From: Chitinilyticum litopenaei DSM 21440
GTDB taxonomy: Bacteria; Pseudomonadota; Gammaproteobacteria; Burkholderiales; Chitinibacteraceae
Direction: 5' to 3'
Length of the DNA stretch: 48,347 bases
NCBI RefSeq assembly: GCF_000428145.1
Contig: NZ_ATZJ01000033.1
Location: 1 to 48,347, forward strand
Positions 23,838-32,636 of the stretch are shown here, piece by piece (the first letter of the stretch is position 1; each line of letters begins with the position of its first letter). The translations under genes and the position numbers were made by a program. The notes under the pieces were generated by a model. That model saw nothing but the letters and a program-made list of their open reading frames with translations. It had not been told where the DNA came from and searched no databases.

Positions 23838-25474
23838 ATCGCTGGCTTGAACGTCTTCACGAGCCATACCCGCTGGCGCTGGGCGTGGACGGCTGGGTGG
23901 ACAATCGCCGTTTTGCCCGCGATGTTGCCGGTGTCTGCACGGCGCTGAGGCAGTGCCGCGACGATGATCTGGCGCTGCAGACGGAAAATGCTTACTGGTT
24001 TGCCGTCGGGCTCTTCGCCGCCTGGCAGGCCGGCAAGCGTGTGCATCTGGGCGGCGCCGTGACGATGCCGCTGCTCGGCGATTCGGCCGCAGCGCCATTC
24101 TGCCTGCCCGAGCTGGCCGCTGGCGAAGCGGCCCCCTTGCAGCCGCTGGACATGCAAAACCGCGTGCTGGTGTATACCTCCGGTTCGACCGGTGCGCCCA
24201 AGGCGATCGCCAAGACGCTGCGGCAGCTGCATGCCGAAACGCTGGCGCTGGAGGCGCTCTTTGGCGCGCGCCTGGGCGACGCGCTGATGCTTGGCTGTGT
24301 CAGCCCACTGCATCTCTACGGCCTGCTGTTTCGCGTGCTCTGGCCGCTGTTCGCGGGCCGCCCCTTCATGGCCGAAACGGCGTTCTTTCCCGAGCAGCTG
24401 GCCGCGCAAAGCCGGCTGGCCCCTCGCGTCGCCTGGGTCGCTACGCCGGCACATTACAAGCGCATTGGCGACGCGCTGCCCTGGCACGAATTGCACGGCA
24501 GGCTGGCCGCGCTGTTTTGCTCGGCCGGCGCCTTGCCGGCGGATTGCTCGCGCAGGCTTAATGCGCTGGCCGGCGTGCCGGTAACGGAAATCTTCGGCTC
24601 GTCGGAAACCGGCGGCGTGGCCTGGCGGGAACAGCCCGAGGACTGGCTGGCGCTGCCGGGCGTGCTGGTTCGAGCAAGCGAGGATGGTGCCTTGCGTGTG
24701 CAATCGCCGCACCTGGGGCACACAGGCTGGGAGAGTATGGACGACGCTGTGCGCTTTGACGGCGATGGCCGTTTTGCGCTGCTGGGCAGGCTGGACCGCA
24801 TCGTGAAGATTGAAGGGCGGCGCATCGCGCTGGCAGGTATCGAGCAGGCCTTGCTGGCTCTGGATGAGCTGGTCGATGCGGCGGTCTACGCCGAAACCGG
24901 CGATGGCCGCCAGCAGGTCTGCGCGGTGGTGGTCGCCAGCGATGCGGGCCGTGCCGCGCTGGCCGAGATGGGCGCATCGGCATTCGGCAGGCACTTGCGA
25001 CAGCAACTGGCCGGTGCGCTCGATGCGCTGGCGATTCCGCGGCGCTGGCGCTTTGTCGACGCGCTGCCGCGAAACGCGCAGGGCAAGGTGGCACAGGCCG
25101 CGCTGCAAGCGCTGTTTGCCGATGCGCGGGACAGGCGCGAGCCGCTGGTTTTGAGTCAGGAGCTTGGCGACGATCGTGCGGTATTGCGCTTGGCCGTCGC
25201 TGCCGACATCCCGTTTTTCGAAGGGCATTTTCCGCAAGCGCCGATTCTGCCCGGTGTCACGCAGATCCATTGGGCGGCTGGTCTGGCCAGCCGCTGCTTC
25301 GCCATGGGCAAGACCTTTCAGCGCATGGAGGCGGTCAAGTTCCAGCAGGTCATCCGCCCCGGCGACGAGGTCGAGCTGGAGCTGAACTGGGATGCCGGCA
25401 AGGGCAGGCTATCGTTTACCTACCGCTCCGGGCGCGGAAACCATTCCTCGGGCCGCTTGGTGTTCGCGCCATGA
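23834..25474 (+). CDS. Acyl/aryl-ACP ligase (AMP-binding) fused to a dehydratase-like hotdog domain
   Basis: A 546-residue two-domain protein. Residues about 1-430 are an adenylate-forming ligase: P-loop VYTSGSTGAPK (about 113-123), FGSSETGG, a GRLDRIVKIEGRRI hinge and RNAQGKV with the catalytic Lys. This is a compact form, expected to activate the aryl carboxylate and load it on ACP. Residues about 435-546 are a FabZ/ApeI-like hotdog: FFEGHFPQAPILPGV carries the catalytic-type His465, but the Glu of the long helix is replaced (His479). The active site may be completed by the separate dehydratase at 33814-34272. Start ATG 23834; ATGA overlaps at both ends. Confidence 0.85.
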   Translation: MNRWLERLHEPYPLALGVDGWVDNRRFARDVAGVCTALRQCRDDDLALQTENAYWFAVGLFAAWQAGKRVHLGGAVTMPLLGDSAAAPFCLPELAAGEAAPLQPLDMQNRVLVYTSGSTGAPKAIAKTLRQLHAETLALEALFGARLGDALMLGCVSPLHLYGLLFRVLWPLFAGRPFMAETAFFPEQLAAQSRLAPRVAWVATPAHYKRIGDALPWHELHGRLAALFCSAGALPADCSRRLNALAGVPVTEIFGSSETGGVAWREQPEDWLALPGVLVRASEDGALRVQSPHLGHTGWESMDDAVRFDGDGRFALLGRLDRIVKIEGRRIALAGIEQALLALDELVDAAVYAETGDGRQQVCAVVVASDAGRAALAEMGASAFGRHLRQQLAGALDALAIPRRWRFVDALPRNAQGKVAQAALQALFADARDRREPLVLSQELGDDRAVLRLAVAADIPFFEGHFPQAPILPGVTQIHWAAGLASRCFAMGKTFQRMEAVKFQQVIRPGDEVELELNWDAGKGRLSFTYRSGRGNHSSGRLVFAP

Positions 25475-26250
25475 GCGATTTCCGCCCCTGCATCGTCGTC
25501 CCGGTCTACAACCATGAACACGCGATTGCCCGCGTGCTCGGGCAAATCGAGGCGCACGCGCTGCCGTGCATTCTCGTCGACGACGGCAGCGCCGAATCCT
25601 GCCGGCAGGCGCTGGTCGCGCTCGCCGATGCGAATTCCGGCTGGGTCACTCTGCACCGGCATCCCAGCAATCAGGGCAAGGGCGGCGCGGTATGCACGGC
25701 GCTGCGCCTGGCTGGTGAGCTTGGGTATACGCATGCAGTCCAGATCGACGCTGACGGCCAGCACGATACCCGTGATATCCCGCGTTTTCTTGAGGCCGCG
25801 CGCGCCGAGCCGCAGGCGCTGGTTTCCGGCGCGCCCGTGTATGATGATTCCGTTCCCAAGGGGCGGCTCTACGGCCGCTACCTGACCCATGTGTGGATCT
25901 GGATCAACACGCTGTCGCTGGACATCCGCGATTCGATGTGCGGTTTTCGCGTCTACCCGCTGGCGAGCACGCTGGCGTTGCTGGCGCGCTGCCGGCTTGG
26001 GCAGCGCATGGATTTCGACCCCGAGATCATGGTGAGGCTGCACTGGGCCGGCGTGCCGGTGCGCCAGTTGCCCACCGCCGTCAGCTACCCGCTCGATGGC
26101 GTTTCGCATTTCGCGCTGTGGCGCGACAACGCGCTGATTTCAGGCATGCACGCACGACTTTTCTTCGGCATGCTCTGGCGCAGCCCGCGCCTGGTCTGGA
26201 GAAATATCCGGCGAAACATCCGGCGAACGATCGCAAGGAAAACGCGATGA
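25471..26250 (+). CDS. Family 2 glycosyltransferase of the aryl polyene cluster
   Basis: A 259-residue GT-A glycosyltransferase. VVPVYNHEHAI opens the nucleotide-sugar domain, ILVDDGS and QIDADGQHD (DxD) are the donor and metal sites, and MCGFRVYPL with the following helix resembles dolichol-phosphate-mannose-synthase-like members. A basic, Arg-rich C-terminus suggests membrane contact. It is likely to add a sugar to the lipid acceptor of the pigment. It overlaps its neighbours by ATGA at both ends. From memory, the GT and the following acyltransferase are one fused protein in some enterobacterial APE clusters, whereas here they are separate. Confidence 0.88.
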   Translation: MSDFRPCIVVPVYNHEHAIARVLGQIEAHALPCILVDDGSAESCRQALVALADANSGWVTLHRHPSNQGKGGAVCTALRLAGELGYTHAVQIDADGQHDTRDIPRFLEAARAEPQALVSGAPVYDDSVPKGRLYGRYLTHVWIWINTLSLDIRDSMCGFRVYPLASTLALLARCRLGQRMDFDPEIMVRLHWAGVPVRQLPTAVSYPLDGVSHFALWRDNALISGMHARLFFGMLWRSPRLVWRNIRRNIRRTIARKTR

Positions 26251-27179
26251 GCTGGGCGCGGCAGAAAGAGCGCGGCGGGCGCCTTGCCTATTCCGGCATG
26301 AAGCTGCTGCTGGCCGTGTACGCGCTGGGCGGGCGGCGCGCCTTTCTGGTGTGCCTCACGCCGGTGCTCGCGTGGTTCTTCGCCTTTGGCCGCGTGCAGC
26401 GCCAGGCCTCGCTCGACTACCTGCACAGGCTGGCCGCCAGCGCGCCACAGCTCAAGCTCGTTCCCGGCTACCGGCTGGCCTGGCGGCATTACCTCGCCTT
26501 TGCCGAAACCCTGCTCGACAAGCTGCACGTTTGGTCGGGGCGGGCCGTTCCGCTGGCCGGCAGCGAAGGCCGTGACGCCATGCTGGCGCGGCTGGCTGCG
26601 GGCGAGGGCGGAATCATGCTTACCGCCCACCTGGGCAATACCGAGGCCATGCAGGCCTTTGCCCACGACATTCCCGCGCTGAGGCTGACCATCCTCGTCC
26701 ACACTCGCCACGCGGCCTCGTTCAACCGCCTGCTGGGCGAGCAGGGCGGCGCGGCGCGGATCAGGCTTCTGCAGGTCGACGAACTCGACGCGGGGCTGGC
26801 CGCCGACCTGGCGCAGCGTGTCGCCGACGGCGAATGGCTGGTGATCGCGGCCGACCGGGTCCCGGCCGGCTTCGAGCGCCGCGCGCGCACGCTGGACGTG
26901 GATTTTCTCGGCGCTCGCGCGCGCCTGCCGCAAGGGCCGCACCTGCTGGCCTTGCTGATGAATTGCCCGCTGGTGCTGGCGCTGTGCACGCGCGAGCCGG
27001 GCGGCTTCCGCCTTTTTTTCGAACCGCTGTCCGAGCCGCGGCGCATCGCGCGCCACGAGCGCGATGCTTGGATGAGCGCGTCGGCGCAGCGCTTTGCCGA
27101 CCGGCTCGCGCTGCATTGCCAGCGCGCACCCTTGCAGTGGTTCAATTTCTATCCTTTCTGGGCATCGTGCGATGACTAA
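26247..27179 (+). CDS. LpxL/HtrB-like acyltransferase of the aryl polyene cluster
   Basis: A 310-residue member of the lipid A late-acyltransferase superfamily. A membrane-proximal N-terminal helix (KLLLAVYALGGRRAFLVCLTP) precedes the catalytic TAHLGNTEAM (HX4E-type), and ADRVPAG matches the second conserved block. The likely role is to acylate a glycolipid acceptor with the polyene or another acyl chain. Start ATG 26247 overlaps the GT gene; the end overlaps the ammonia-lyase gene by 8 nt. The superfamily is clear; the substrate is inferred from the cluster. Confidence 0.85.
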   Translation: MSWARQKERGGRLAYSGMKLLLAVYALGGRRAFLVCLTPVLAWFFAFGRVQRQASLDYLHRLAASAPQLKLVPGYRLAWRHYLAFAETLLDKLHVWSGRAVPLAGSEGRDAMLARLAAGEGGIMLTAHLGNTEAMQAFAHDIPALRLTILVHTRHAASFNRLLGEQGGAARIRLLQVDELDAGLAADLAQRVADGEWLVIAADRVPAGFERRARTLDVDFLGARARLPQGPHLLALLMNCPLVLALCTREPGGFRLFFEPLSEPRRIARHERDAWMSASAQRFADRLALHCQRAPLQWFNFYPFWASCDD

Positions 27180-28755
27180 GCCTTCCGGGCGCGACTGTAT
27201 CGAATTCGGCGCAGACCGTCTTACCATTGAAGACATCCTGGCGGTCGCCGGCGGCGCCGGCGTGGCGCTGGCGGACGACGCGGGCTTTCGCCGCCGCGTG
27301 AACGCCGGCAGCGATTTTCTCGACGCACTGCTGGCCGAGCACGGCGAAATCTACGGCGTGACGACCGGCTACGGCGACTCGTGCACGGTGGGCATTCCCC
27401 GGCAGCTGGTCGGCGAATTGCCCCGGCATCTCTACACCTACCATGGCTGCGGGCTTGGCGCCTTCTTCGACGCCTACACCGGCCGCGCCATCCTGGCGGC
27501 GCGGCTGCTGTCGCTCGCACAGGGCTATTCGGGCGTGCGCTGGCTGCTGCTTGAGCGGCTCGCAATGCTGATCAACGAGGATCTGGTCCCGCTCATTCCG
27601 GAAGAAGGCTCGGTCGGAGCGAGCGGCGACCTGACACCCTTGTCATACGTGGCTGCGGTATTGGCCGGTGAGCGTTATGTCTACAGGGCTGGCGAGCTAT
27701 ACCCTGCAGAGAAAGCCTTGCCCGAGCTGGGCGTCGCGCCGCTGACGCTGGCGCCCAAGGAAGGCCTGGCACTGATGAACGGCACGGCGGTGATGACGGC
27801 GCTGGCGTGCATTGCCTACAGCCGCGCCGAATACCTTGTCAAATTGTGCTCGCGCCTGACCGCGCTCGCGTCGCTGGCGACCGACGGCAACAGCTACCAC
27901 TTCGACGCCCGGCTGTTCTCGGTCAAGCCGCATCCGGGGCAGAACGCGGTCGCCGCGTGGGTGCACGACGACCTGCAGGCCGGCGAAGCGCCGCGCGAAG
28001 GACTGCGCCTGCAGGACCGCTACTCGATACGCTGCGCGCCGCACGTGATCGGCGTGCTCGCCGACGCGCTGCCGATGCTGCGGTCTTTCATCGAGAACGA
28101 ACTGAACAGCGCCAACGACAACCCGATCATTGATGGAGAGGGTGAGCATGTGCTGCACGGCGGGCATTTCTACGGCGGGCACATTGCCTTTGCGATGGAC
28201 AGCCTGAAGAACTGCGTCGCCAACCTGGCCGACCTGATGGACAGGCAGCTCGCGCTGATGGTTGACACGCGCTACAACCACGGCCTGCCGAGCAATCTGT
28301 CCGGGGCGAGTGGCGAGCGCGCCGCGATCAACCACGGCTTCAAGGCCGTGCAGATCGGCGCGTCGGCCTGGGCGGCGGAGGCGCTGAAGCTGACGATGCC
28401 GGCGAGCGTGTTCAGCCGCTCGACCGAATGCCACAACCAGGACAAGGTGAGCATGGGAACCATCGCCGCGCGCGATGCCTTGCGGGTGCTGCAGCTGACC
28501 GAGCAGGTCGTCGCCGCGCACGCGCTTGCCGCCGTGCAAGGGGTCGAGCTGCGCCTGCGGGTGTCCGGGCAGGACGCGGGCGAAGCGAGTGCCGCGCCGC
28601 TGTCCGCCGGCGTCGCCGCGCTGATGCAGGAAGTGCGCGCCTTGTCCGAGCCTTTGAGCGAGGACCGCGCGCTGGATGGCGACCTGCGTGCCGTGATCGC
28701 GGCCATCCAGGCCCGGGGCTTCAGCGTGCCGGGGGCGACATGCAAGCCAGCCTGA
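27172..28755 (+). CDS. MIO-dependent aromatic amino acid ammonia-lyase (HAL/TAL/PAL family)
   Basis: A 527-residue lyase that eliminates ammonia from an aromatic amino acid. The Ala150-Ser151-Gly152 triad in EEGSVGASGDLTPLSYV forms the MIO cofactor, and Tyr61 in YGVTTGYG is the catalytic Tyr. NSANDNP and the FSRSTECHNQDKVSMGT region complete the site. The selectivity position reads Tyr90-His91 (YTYHGCGLG), unlike Ser-His of histidine lyases, His-Leu of tyrosine lyases or Phe-Leu of phenylalanine lyases, so the substrate stays open. In a pigment cluster the likely product is a cinnamate or coumarate-type starter. Database pipelines may call it HutH; no other hut gene is present. Start ATG 27172 overlaps the upstream gene; the end overlaps the thioesterase gene by 16 nt. 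Confidence 0.92.
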   Translation: MTKPSGRDCIEFGADRLTIEDILAVAGGAGVALADDAGFRRRVNAGSDFLDALLAEHGEIYGVTTGYGDSCTVGIPRQLVGELPRHLYTYHGCGLGAFFDAYTGRAILAARLLSLAQGYSGVRWLLLERLAMLINEDLVPLIPEEGSVGASGDLTPLSYVAAVLAGERYVYRAGELYPAEKALPELGVAPLTLAPKEGLALMNGTAVMTALACIAYSRAEYLVKLCSRLTALASLATDGNSYHFDARLFSVKPHPGQNAVAAWVHDDLQAGEAPREGLRLQDRYSIRCAPHVIGVLADALPMLRSFIENELNSANDNPIIDGEGEHVLHGGHFYGGHIAFAMDSLKNCVANLADLMDRQLALMVDTRYNHGLPSNLSGASGERAAINHGFKAVQIGASAWAAEALKLTMPASVFSRSTECHNQDKVSMGTIAARDALRVLQLTEQVVAAHALAAVQGVELRLRVSGQDAGEASAAPLSAGVAALMQEVRALSEPLSEDRALDGDLRAVIAAIQARGFSVPGATCKPA

Positions 28756-29183
28756 ACACCGGCCAGGATGCGCGGCTGACGCACAGCATCGAGCTCACTC
28801 CAGCCTTTCACGACATCGACCCGATGGACATCGTCTGGCACGGCCATTACGTCAAGTATTTCGAGCTGGCGCGCAGCGCCTTGCTCGGGAGCTTCGGCTA
28901 CGACTATCCGGGAATGCGCGAGTCGGGCTATGCCTGGCCGGTGATCGATCTGGCGATCCGCTATTCGCGCCCGACCGCGTTTGGCCAGCGCCTGCGCGTG
29001 AGCGCGACCATCGTCGAGTGGGAAAACCGCCTGAAGATCGCTTACCGCATCCACGACGCCGCGACTGGCGCCTTGCTGACCAAGGCGACGACGACGCAGG
29101 TCGCGGTCAGCATCGCGACGCGCGAGATGTGCTTTGTCTCGCCGGACGTGCTTTTCGAGAAACTGGGGTTGCCCAAGCCATGA
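28740..29183 (+). CDS. 4HBT-type acyl thioesterase of the aryl polyene cluster
   Basis: A 147-residue hotdog thioesterase. DIDPMDIVWHGHYVKYFE (residues about 25-42) is the 4-hydroxybenzoyl-CoA thioesterase signature with the catalytic Asp, and AIRYSRPTAFG follows. Such enzymes could hydrolyse mis-primed ACP or release the finished chain. The length is usual for the family. It overlaps the ammonia-lyase by 16 nt and the LolA-like gene by 4 nt. Confidence 0.9.
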   Translation: MQASLNTGQDARLTHSIELTPAFHDIDPMDIVWHGHYVKYFELARSALLGSFGYDYPGMRESGYAWPVIDLAIRYSRPTAFGQRLRVSATIVEWENRLKIAYRIHDAATGALLTKATTTQVAVSIATREMCFVSPDVLFEKLGLPKP

Positions 29184-29788
29184 CACGCATCGCTTTTCTT
29201 GTCCTTGCCAGTGTTTTCTTTGTTGGCGCCGCGCACGCCGGGCTGATCGACGAGGTGCGCGAGCGGACCGGCCTGCGCGACGCGCAGCGCGGCGAATTCA
29301 GCCAGGAAAAGCGCATCGCCAGCCTCAGCAAGCCCTTGCGCGCGAGCGGGCAGTTCGTTTACCTGAAGGAGCGCGGTCTCCTGTGGCGCATCGAGCAGCC
29401 GTACGCCTCGGATGCGACGATCACCGCGACCACGCTGGTGCAGCAGGTCAGGGGCAAGACGGTGCTGAAGGTCGATGCGCAGACCCAGCCGGCGTACAGC
29501 GCGGTCTCGCGGATTTTCATGGCGCTGGTCGGCAACGACTGGAAGGCGCTGGAGCAGGATTTCATGATTGCCGGCAATGTCAGCGGCGCGAGCTGGCAGC
29601 TGGTGCTTACCCCCCGGGGCGGGCTGTTCGCCAGTTTCGCCAGCACGCTGACGCTGTCCGGGTCGCGCGCGATCGAGCGGCTGGACATCGCCGAGAAGAA
29701 CGGCGACCGCACCGTCTACACCTTCAGCAAGGTGCGCGAGGCGGGCGCGCTGAGCGCCGATGAAGAAAGCAGGTTTGCGCTGAAATGA
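29180..29788 (+). CDS. LolA-like periplasmic lipid/lipoprotein carrier of the aryl polyene cluster
   Basis: A 202-residue periplasmic protein with a signal peptide (1-20, ending AHA) and the LolA-like half-barrel: GEFSQEKRIASLSKPLRASGQFVY and LLWRIEQPYAS match the family core. Housekeeping LolA moves lipoproteins to the outer membrane; in aryl polyene clusters the paralogue probably carries the lipid-linked pigment. It is followed directly by the MMPL exporter and the lipoprotein gene, which supports a dedicated export path. Start ATG 29180 with ATGA overlap. Confidence 0.88.
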   Translation: MTRIAFLVLASVFFVGAAHAGLIDEVRERTGLRDAQRGEFSQEKRIASLSKPLRASGQFVYLKERGLLWRIEQPYASDATITATTLVQQVRGKTVLKVDAQTQPAYSAVSRIFMALVGNDWKALEQDFMIAGNVSGASWQLVLTPRGGLFASFASTLTLSGSRAIERLDIAEKNGDRTVYTFSKVREAGALSADEESRFALK

Positions 29789-32133
29789 ACGCGTCAAGCC
29801 CGACCGAAAATCGGCCATCCGAGAACCGGCTGTTCGCGATCTGGCTGGCCGGCGTGCTGCTAATAGTTGCATGGCTGGGGCTGATCGCGCAGCGCGGCCT
29901 GCCGCTGCAGACCGACCTGCTGGCGCTCTTGCCGCAAACCGAGCGCAACCCGGTCGCGCAGGCCGCGATCCGCCATCTCGATCGCCAGCTGGGCGAGCGC
30001 AGCGTGCTGCTCGTCGGCGCGAGCGACAAGGATCGCGCCATCGCCGCTGCGCGCCGTGCAGCCCGGGCGCTTAATGACAGCGGCGCCTTCAGCGCCGTGA
30101 CGCTGCAGCGCGATCTCGCTGACGGCCTCAAGAGCGCGCTGGCTTTCCGCTACGCACTGGCCGACCCGCAACGGCTCGCCGCGCTCGAGAGCGATCTGGA
30201 CGCGGGGCTGGGCGACGCCGCCGCCCAGTTGTTCGGCCCATTGGGCGGGCCGCGTGCGGCGCTGCTCGCGCGCGATCCGCTGTTCTTGTCCGGCGACCTG
30301 CTCGCGCGGCGCAGCGAGGCCGGCGTCGATATCGAGCAGGGCATTGCCGTCGTGCATGGTGAAGGCAAGGCCTGGGCCGTGCTCGAGGCGCGCAACCGCA
30401 GCGGCGCCTTTGTCGACCACGGCGACGGGCCGGCGCCGGTTGCGGCGGCGATCGCCGCGGCGCGCACGGCGGCGGGGCCCGACGCCCAGGTGCTGGCGAG
30501 CAGCATCGCGCTGCACGCCGACGCCGCAGCCAAGCAGGCCAAGGGCGAAATCAGCCGCATCGGCATCGGTTCCTGGCTGGGCGCCATCCTGCTGATGTGG
30601 CTGGCCTTCCGGCGCTTCAGCGCGATCGCGCTGTGCCTGTTGCCGCTGGCCATCGCCACGCTGGCCGCCACGCTGGCGACCGTGCAGATCATGGGCAGCA
30701 TCCATGTGCTGACGCTGGTGTTCGGCGCCAGCCTGATCGGCGTGGCCATCGACTATGGCACGCATTGCTTTGCCGACAGCCTGGGCGCGGATGAGCACTG
30801 GACGATGTCGCGGGCGGTGCGCCAGCTCAGGCCCGCGCTGTTCTACGGCATGCTGACCAGCGTGACCGGTTATCTGGCGCTGGCGCTGGCGCCGTTTCCG
30901 GGCCTGCGCGAGGTGGCGGTGTTTTCGTCCTTCGGCCTCTTGGCCGCCTTCCTGACCGTGCTGATGGCATTCCCGGCCATCCTGCGGCATTACACGCCGG
31001 CAACCAGGGGTATGTCGCTGGCTGCTTTTTTCATGAGGCCTTATGAGGCTATACCTGCCAAGGCATTGCGCTGGACGCTGTTGCCGCTTGCGGCCTTGGT
31101 GCTTGCCGGGCTCTGGCAACTGGGCGCCAGCGACGACATCCGCAGCTTTTACAGCCAGGACGCGCGCCTGGCCGCCGACGATGCGCGGATCAAGTCGCTG
31201 TTTGCCCGCGCGCCGGAAAGCCAGTTCTACCTGGTCGAAGGCGCGAGCGCCGACGAAGTCCTGCAAAGGGAGAATGCCTTGCTGGCGGCGCTGCGCACCG
31301 TGCGGCAATCCGGCCAGCTTGGCGGCGCTCGCGGCCTGTCCGAGCTGTTGCCCGACACGGCGACGCAGCGCGAGCGCATCGCGCAGTGGCAGTCGCTGCT
31401 GGCGCAGCCCGCCTATCGTCGCTGGCTGGATGAGCTGGGCGTGCCGCCGGCGGCCATCGCCGCCGATGCGCAAGCCTTGCGGCTGGCCACCGCGGTGAGC
31501 CCGGAAGACTGGCTCGCCAGCCCGCTGGGCCGCGCCGACCGCGTGCTGTGGCTGGGCAGGGTGGGAAACAGGGAGGCGTCGCTGGTGCTCTTGTCCGGAA
31601 TCCGCGATCGCGCTGAGCTCGCCGCCTTGCCGGAATCGGCCGGGCTGGCGGGGGTGAGCTGGGTCGACCGCAGCGCCGAGGTCTCCCAGCTGATGGCTGC
31701 TTCGCGCAATCTGGCGCTGGGCTTGAGCGCGGCGGCTCTCGTCGTCATGTTGATGATCCTCGCGCCCAGGCACGGCTGGCGCGGCGCGGCGCTCGTGCTG
31801 CTGCCGGCCGTGCTCGCCGCAAGCGGCGCGCTGGCGCTGTTTGGCTGGCTGGGGCTGGCGCTCAATATTTTTTCGGCGTTCGCGCTGCTGCTGGTGCTGG
31901 CGCTGGGGATCGATTACGCGATCTTTTTCCGCGAGTCCGGCGAGGACAGCCGCCAGGCCATGCTTGGCGTGGCGCTCGATTCGAGCACGACGCTGCTGTC
32001 TTTCGGGCTGCTGGCAATGTCCAGCCTGCCGGCCGCGCGCTCCTTCGGGCTGATGCTGCTGTTCGGCATTTCGCTCGCCTTTGTCCTTGCGCCGCTGGCC
32101 AGGCCAGGCGACAGGGCGGAGGAGGCGCGATGA
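29785..32133 (+). CDS. MMPL/RND-family exporter of the aryl polyene cluster
   Basis: A 782-residue inner-membrane transporter with the MMPL plan: one N-terminal membrane helix (about 15-35), a periplasmic domain, five helices (about 250-410, including TLVFGASLIGVAIDYGTHCF), another single helix and periplasmic domain, and five further helices (about 630-770, including LLVLALGIDYAIFF). The GVAIDYGT and ALGIDYAI motifs carry the Asp-Tyr pair used for proton coupling. The likely role is to pull the pigment lipid from the inner membrane and pass it to the LolA-like carrier. Overlaps by ATGA on both sides. Confidence 0.92.
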   Translation: MNASSPTENRPSENRLFAIWLAGVLLIVAWLGLIAQRGLPLQTDLLALLPQTERNPVAQAAIRHLDRQLGERSVLLVGASDKDRAIAAARRAARALNDSGAFSAVTLQRDLADGLKSALAFRYALADPQRLAALESDLDAGLGDAAAQLFGPLGGPRAALLARDPLFLSGDLLARRSEAGVDIEQGIAVVHGEGKAWAVLEARNRSGAFVDHGDGPAPVAAAIAAARTAAGPDAQVLASSIALHADAAAKQAKGEISRIGIGSWLGAILLMWLAFRRFSAIALCLLPLAIATLAATLATVQIMGSIHVLTLVFGASLIGVAIDYGTHCFADSLGADEHWTMSRAVRQLRPALFYGMLTSVTGYLALALAPFPGLREVAVFSSFGLLAAFLTVLMAFPAILRHYTPATRGMSLAAFFMRPYEAIPAKALRWTLLPLAALVLAGLWQLGASDDIRSFYSQDARLAADDARIKSLFARAPESQFYLVEGASADEVLQRENALLAALRTVRQSGQLGGARGLSELLPDTATQRERIAQWQSLLAQPAYRRWLDELGVPPAAIAADAQALRLATAVSPEDWLASPLGRADRVLWLGRVGNREASLVLLSGIRDRAELAALPESAGLAGVSWVDRSAEVSQLMAASRNLALGLSAAALVVMLMILAPRHGWRGAALVLLPAVLAASGALALFGWLGLALNIFSAFALLLVLALGIDYAIFFRESGEDSRQAMLGVALDSSTTLLSFGLLAMSSLPAARSFGLMLLFGISLAFVLAPLARPGDRAEEAR

Positions 32134-32636
32134 AACGATGGCTGATGCTGCTCGCTATGCTGCTGGCCGCGTGCGCCACGCCGCCGCCGGCGCCCATGGT
32201 TCCCGTTGCCCAGCTGGGCGTGCTCGCGCAAAGCGAGCTGGTGACGCTTGTGGCCGGCGATCGCGAATTCGCGTTTACCGCCCGCCTGGAAAGCGACGGC
32301 GACACGCTGCGCGTCGTGGCGATCACGCCGACCGGCCAGCGACTTTTCGCGATGCGCCGCCACGGTGCGCAGCTGGACGCCGAGGCCGGCCCGCTGTGGC
32401 CGGCGGCGATGCCGCTGGAAGCGGTCTGGGCGGACATCGAAATGGTGCATGTGGAAATGCTCGCCCGGCCCGAGGCCGTGACGGCCAGGCCGGGCTGGAA
32501 AAGGATGGCGCTGCCGGACGGGCAAAGCGCCTGGTTTTACCGGGGCAGGGAAGAGGCGAAGCTCGTTCGCGAAACCGGGCGCATCGTGTTGATCCGGCCT
32601 GCCTATCGCCTGAGCGTCGAGGTGTTGCCGGAATGA
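32130..32636 (+). CDS. DUF3261 outer-membrane lipoprotein of the aryl polyene cluster
   Basis: A 168-residue lipoprotein: the signal peptide ends in the lipobox LLAAC with Cys15 as the lipidated residue, followed by a Pro-rich spacer and a strand-rich domain. It resembles the DUF3261 family that accompanies LolA and MMPL genes in aryl polyene clusters, and a LolB-like receptor role at the outer membrane is plausible. ATG 32130 overlaps the exporter stop; its own stop overlaps the KS start. Confidence 0.82.
   Translation: MKRWLMLLAMLLAACATPPPAPMVPVAQLGVLAQSELVTLVAGDREFAFTARLESDGDTLRVVAITPTGQRLFAMRRHGAQLDAEAGPLWPAAMPLEAVWADIEMVHVEMLARPEAVTARPGWKRMALPDGQSAWFYRGREEAKLVRETGRIVLIRPAYRLSVEVLPE

Noticed and set aside
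27172..28755. Annotation as histidine ammonia-lyase HutH of histidine catabolism
   Set aside because: No other hut gene is present, the selectivity pair is not Ser-His, and the gene is embedded in a pigment operon.
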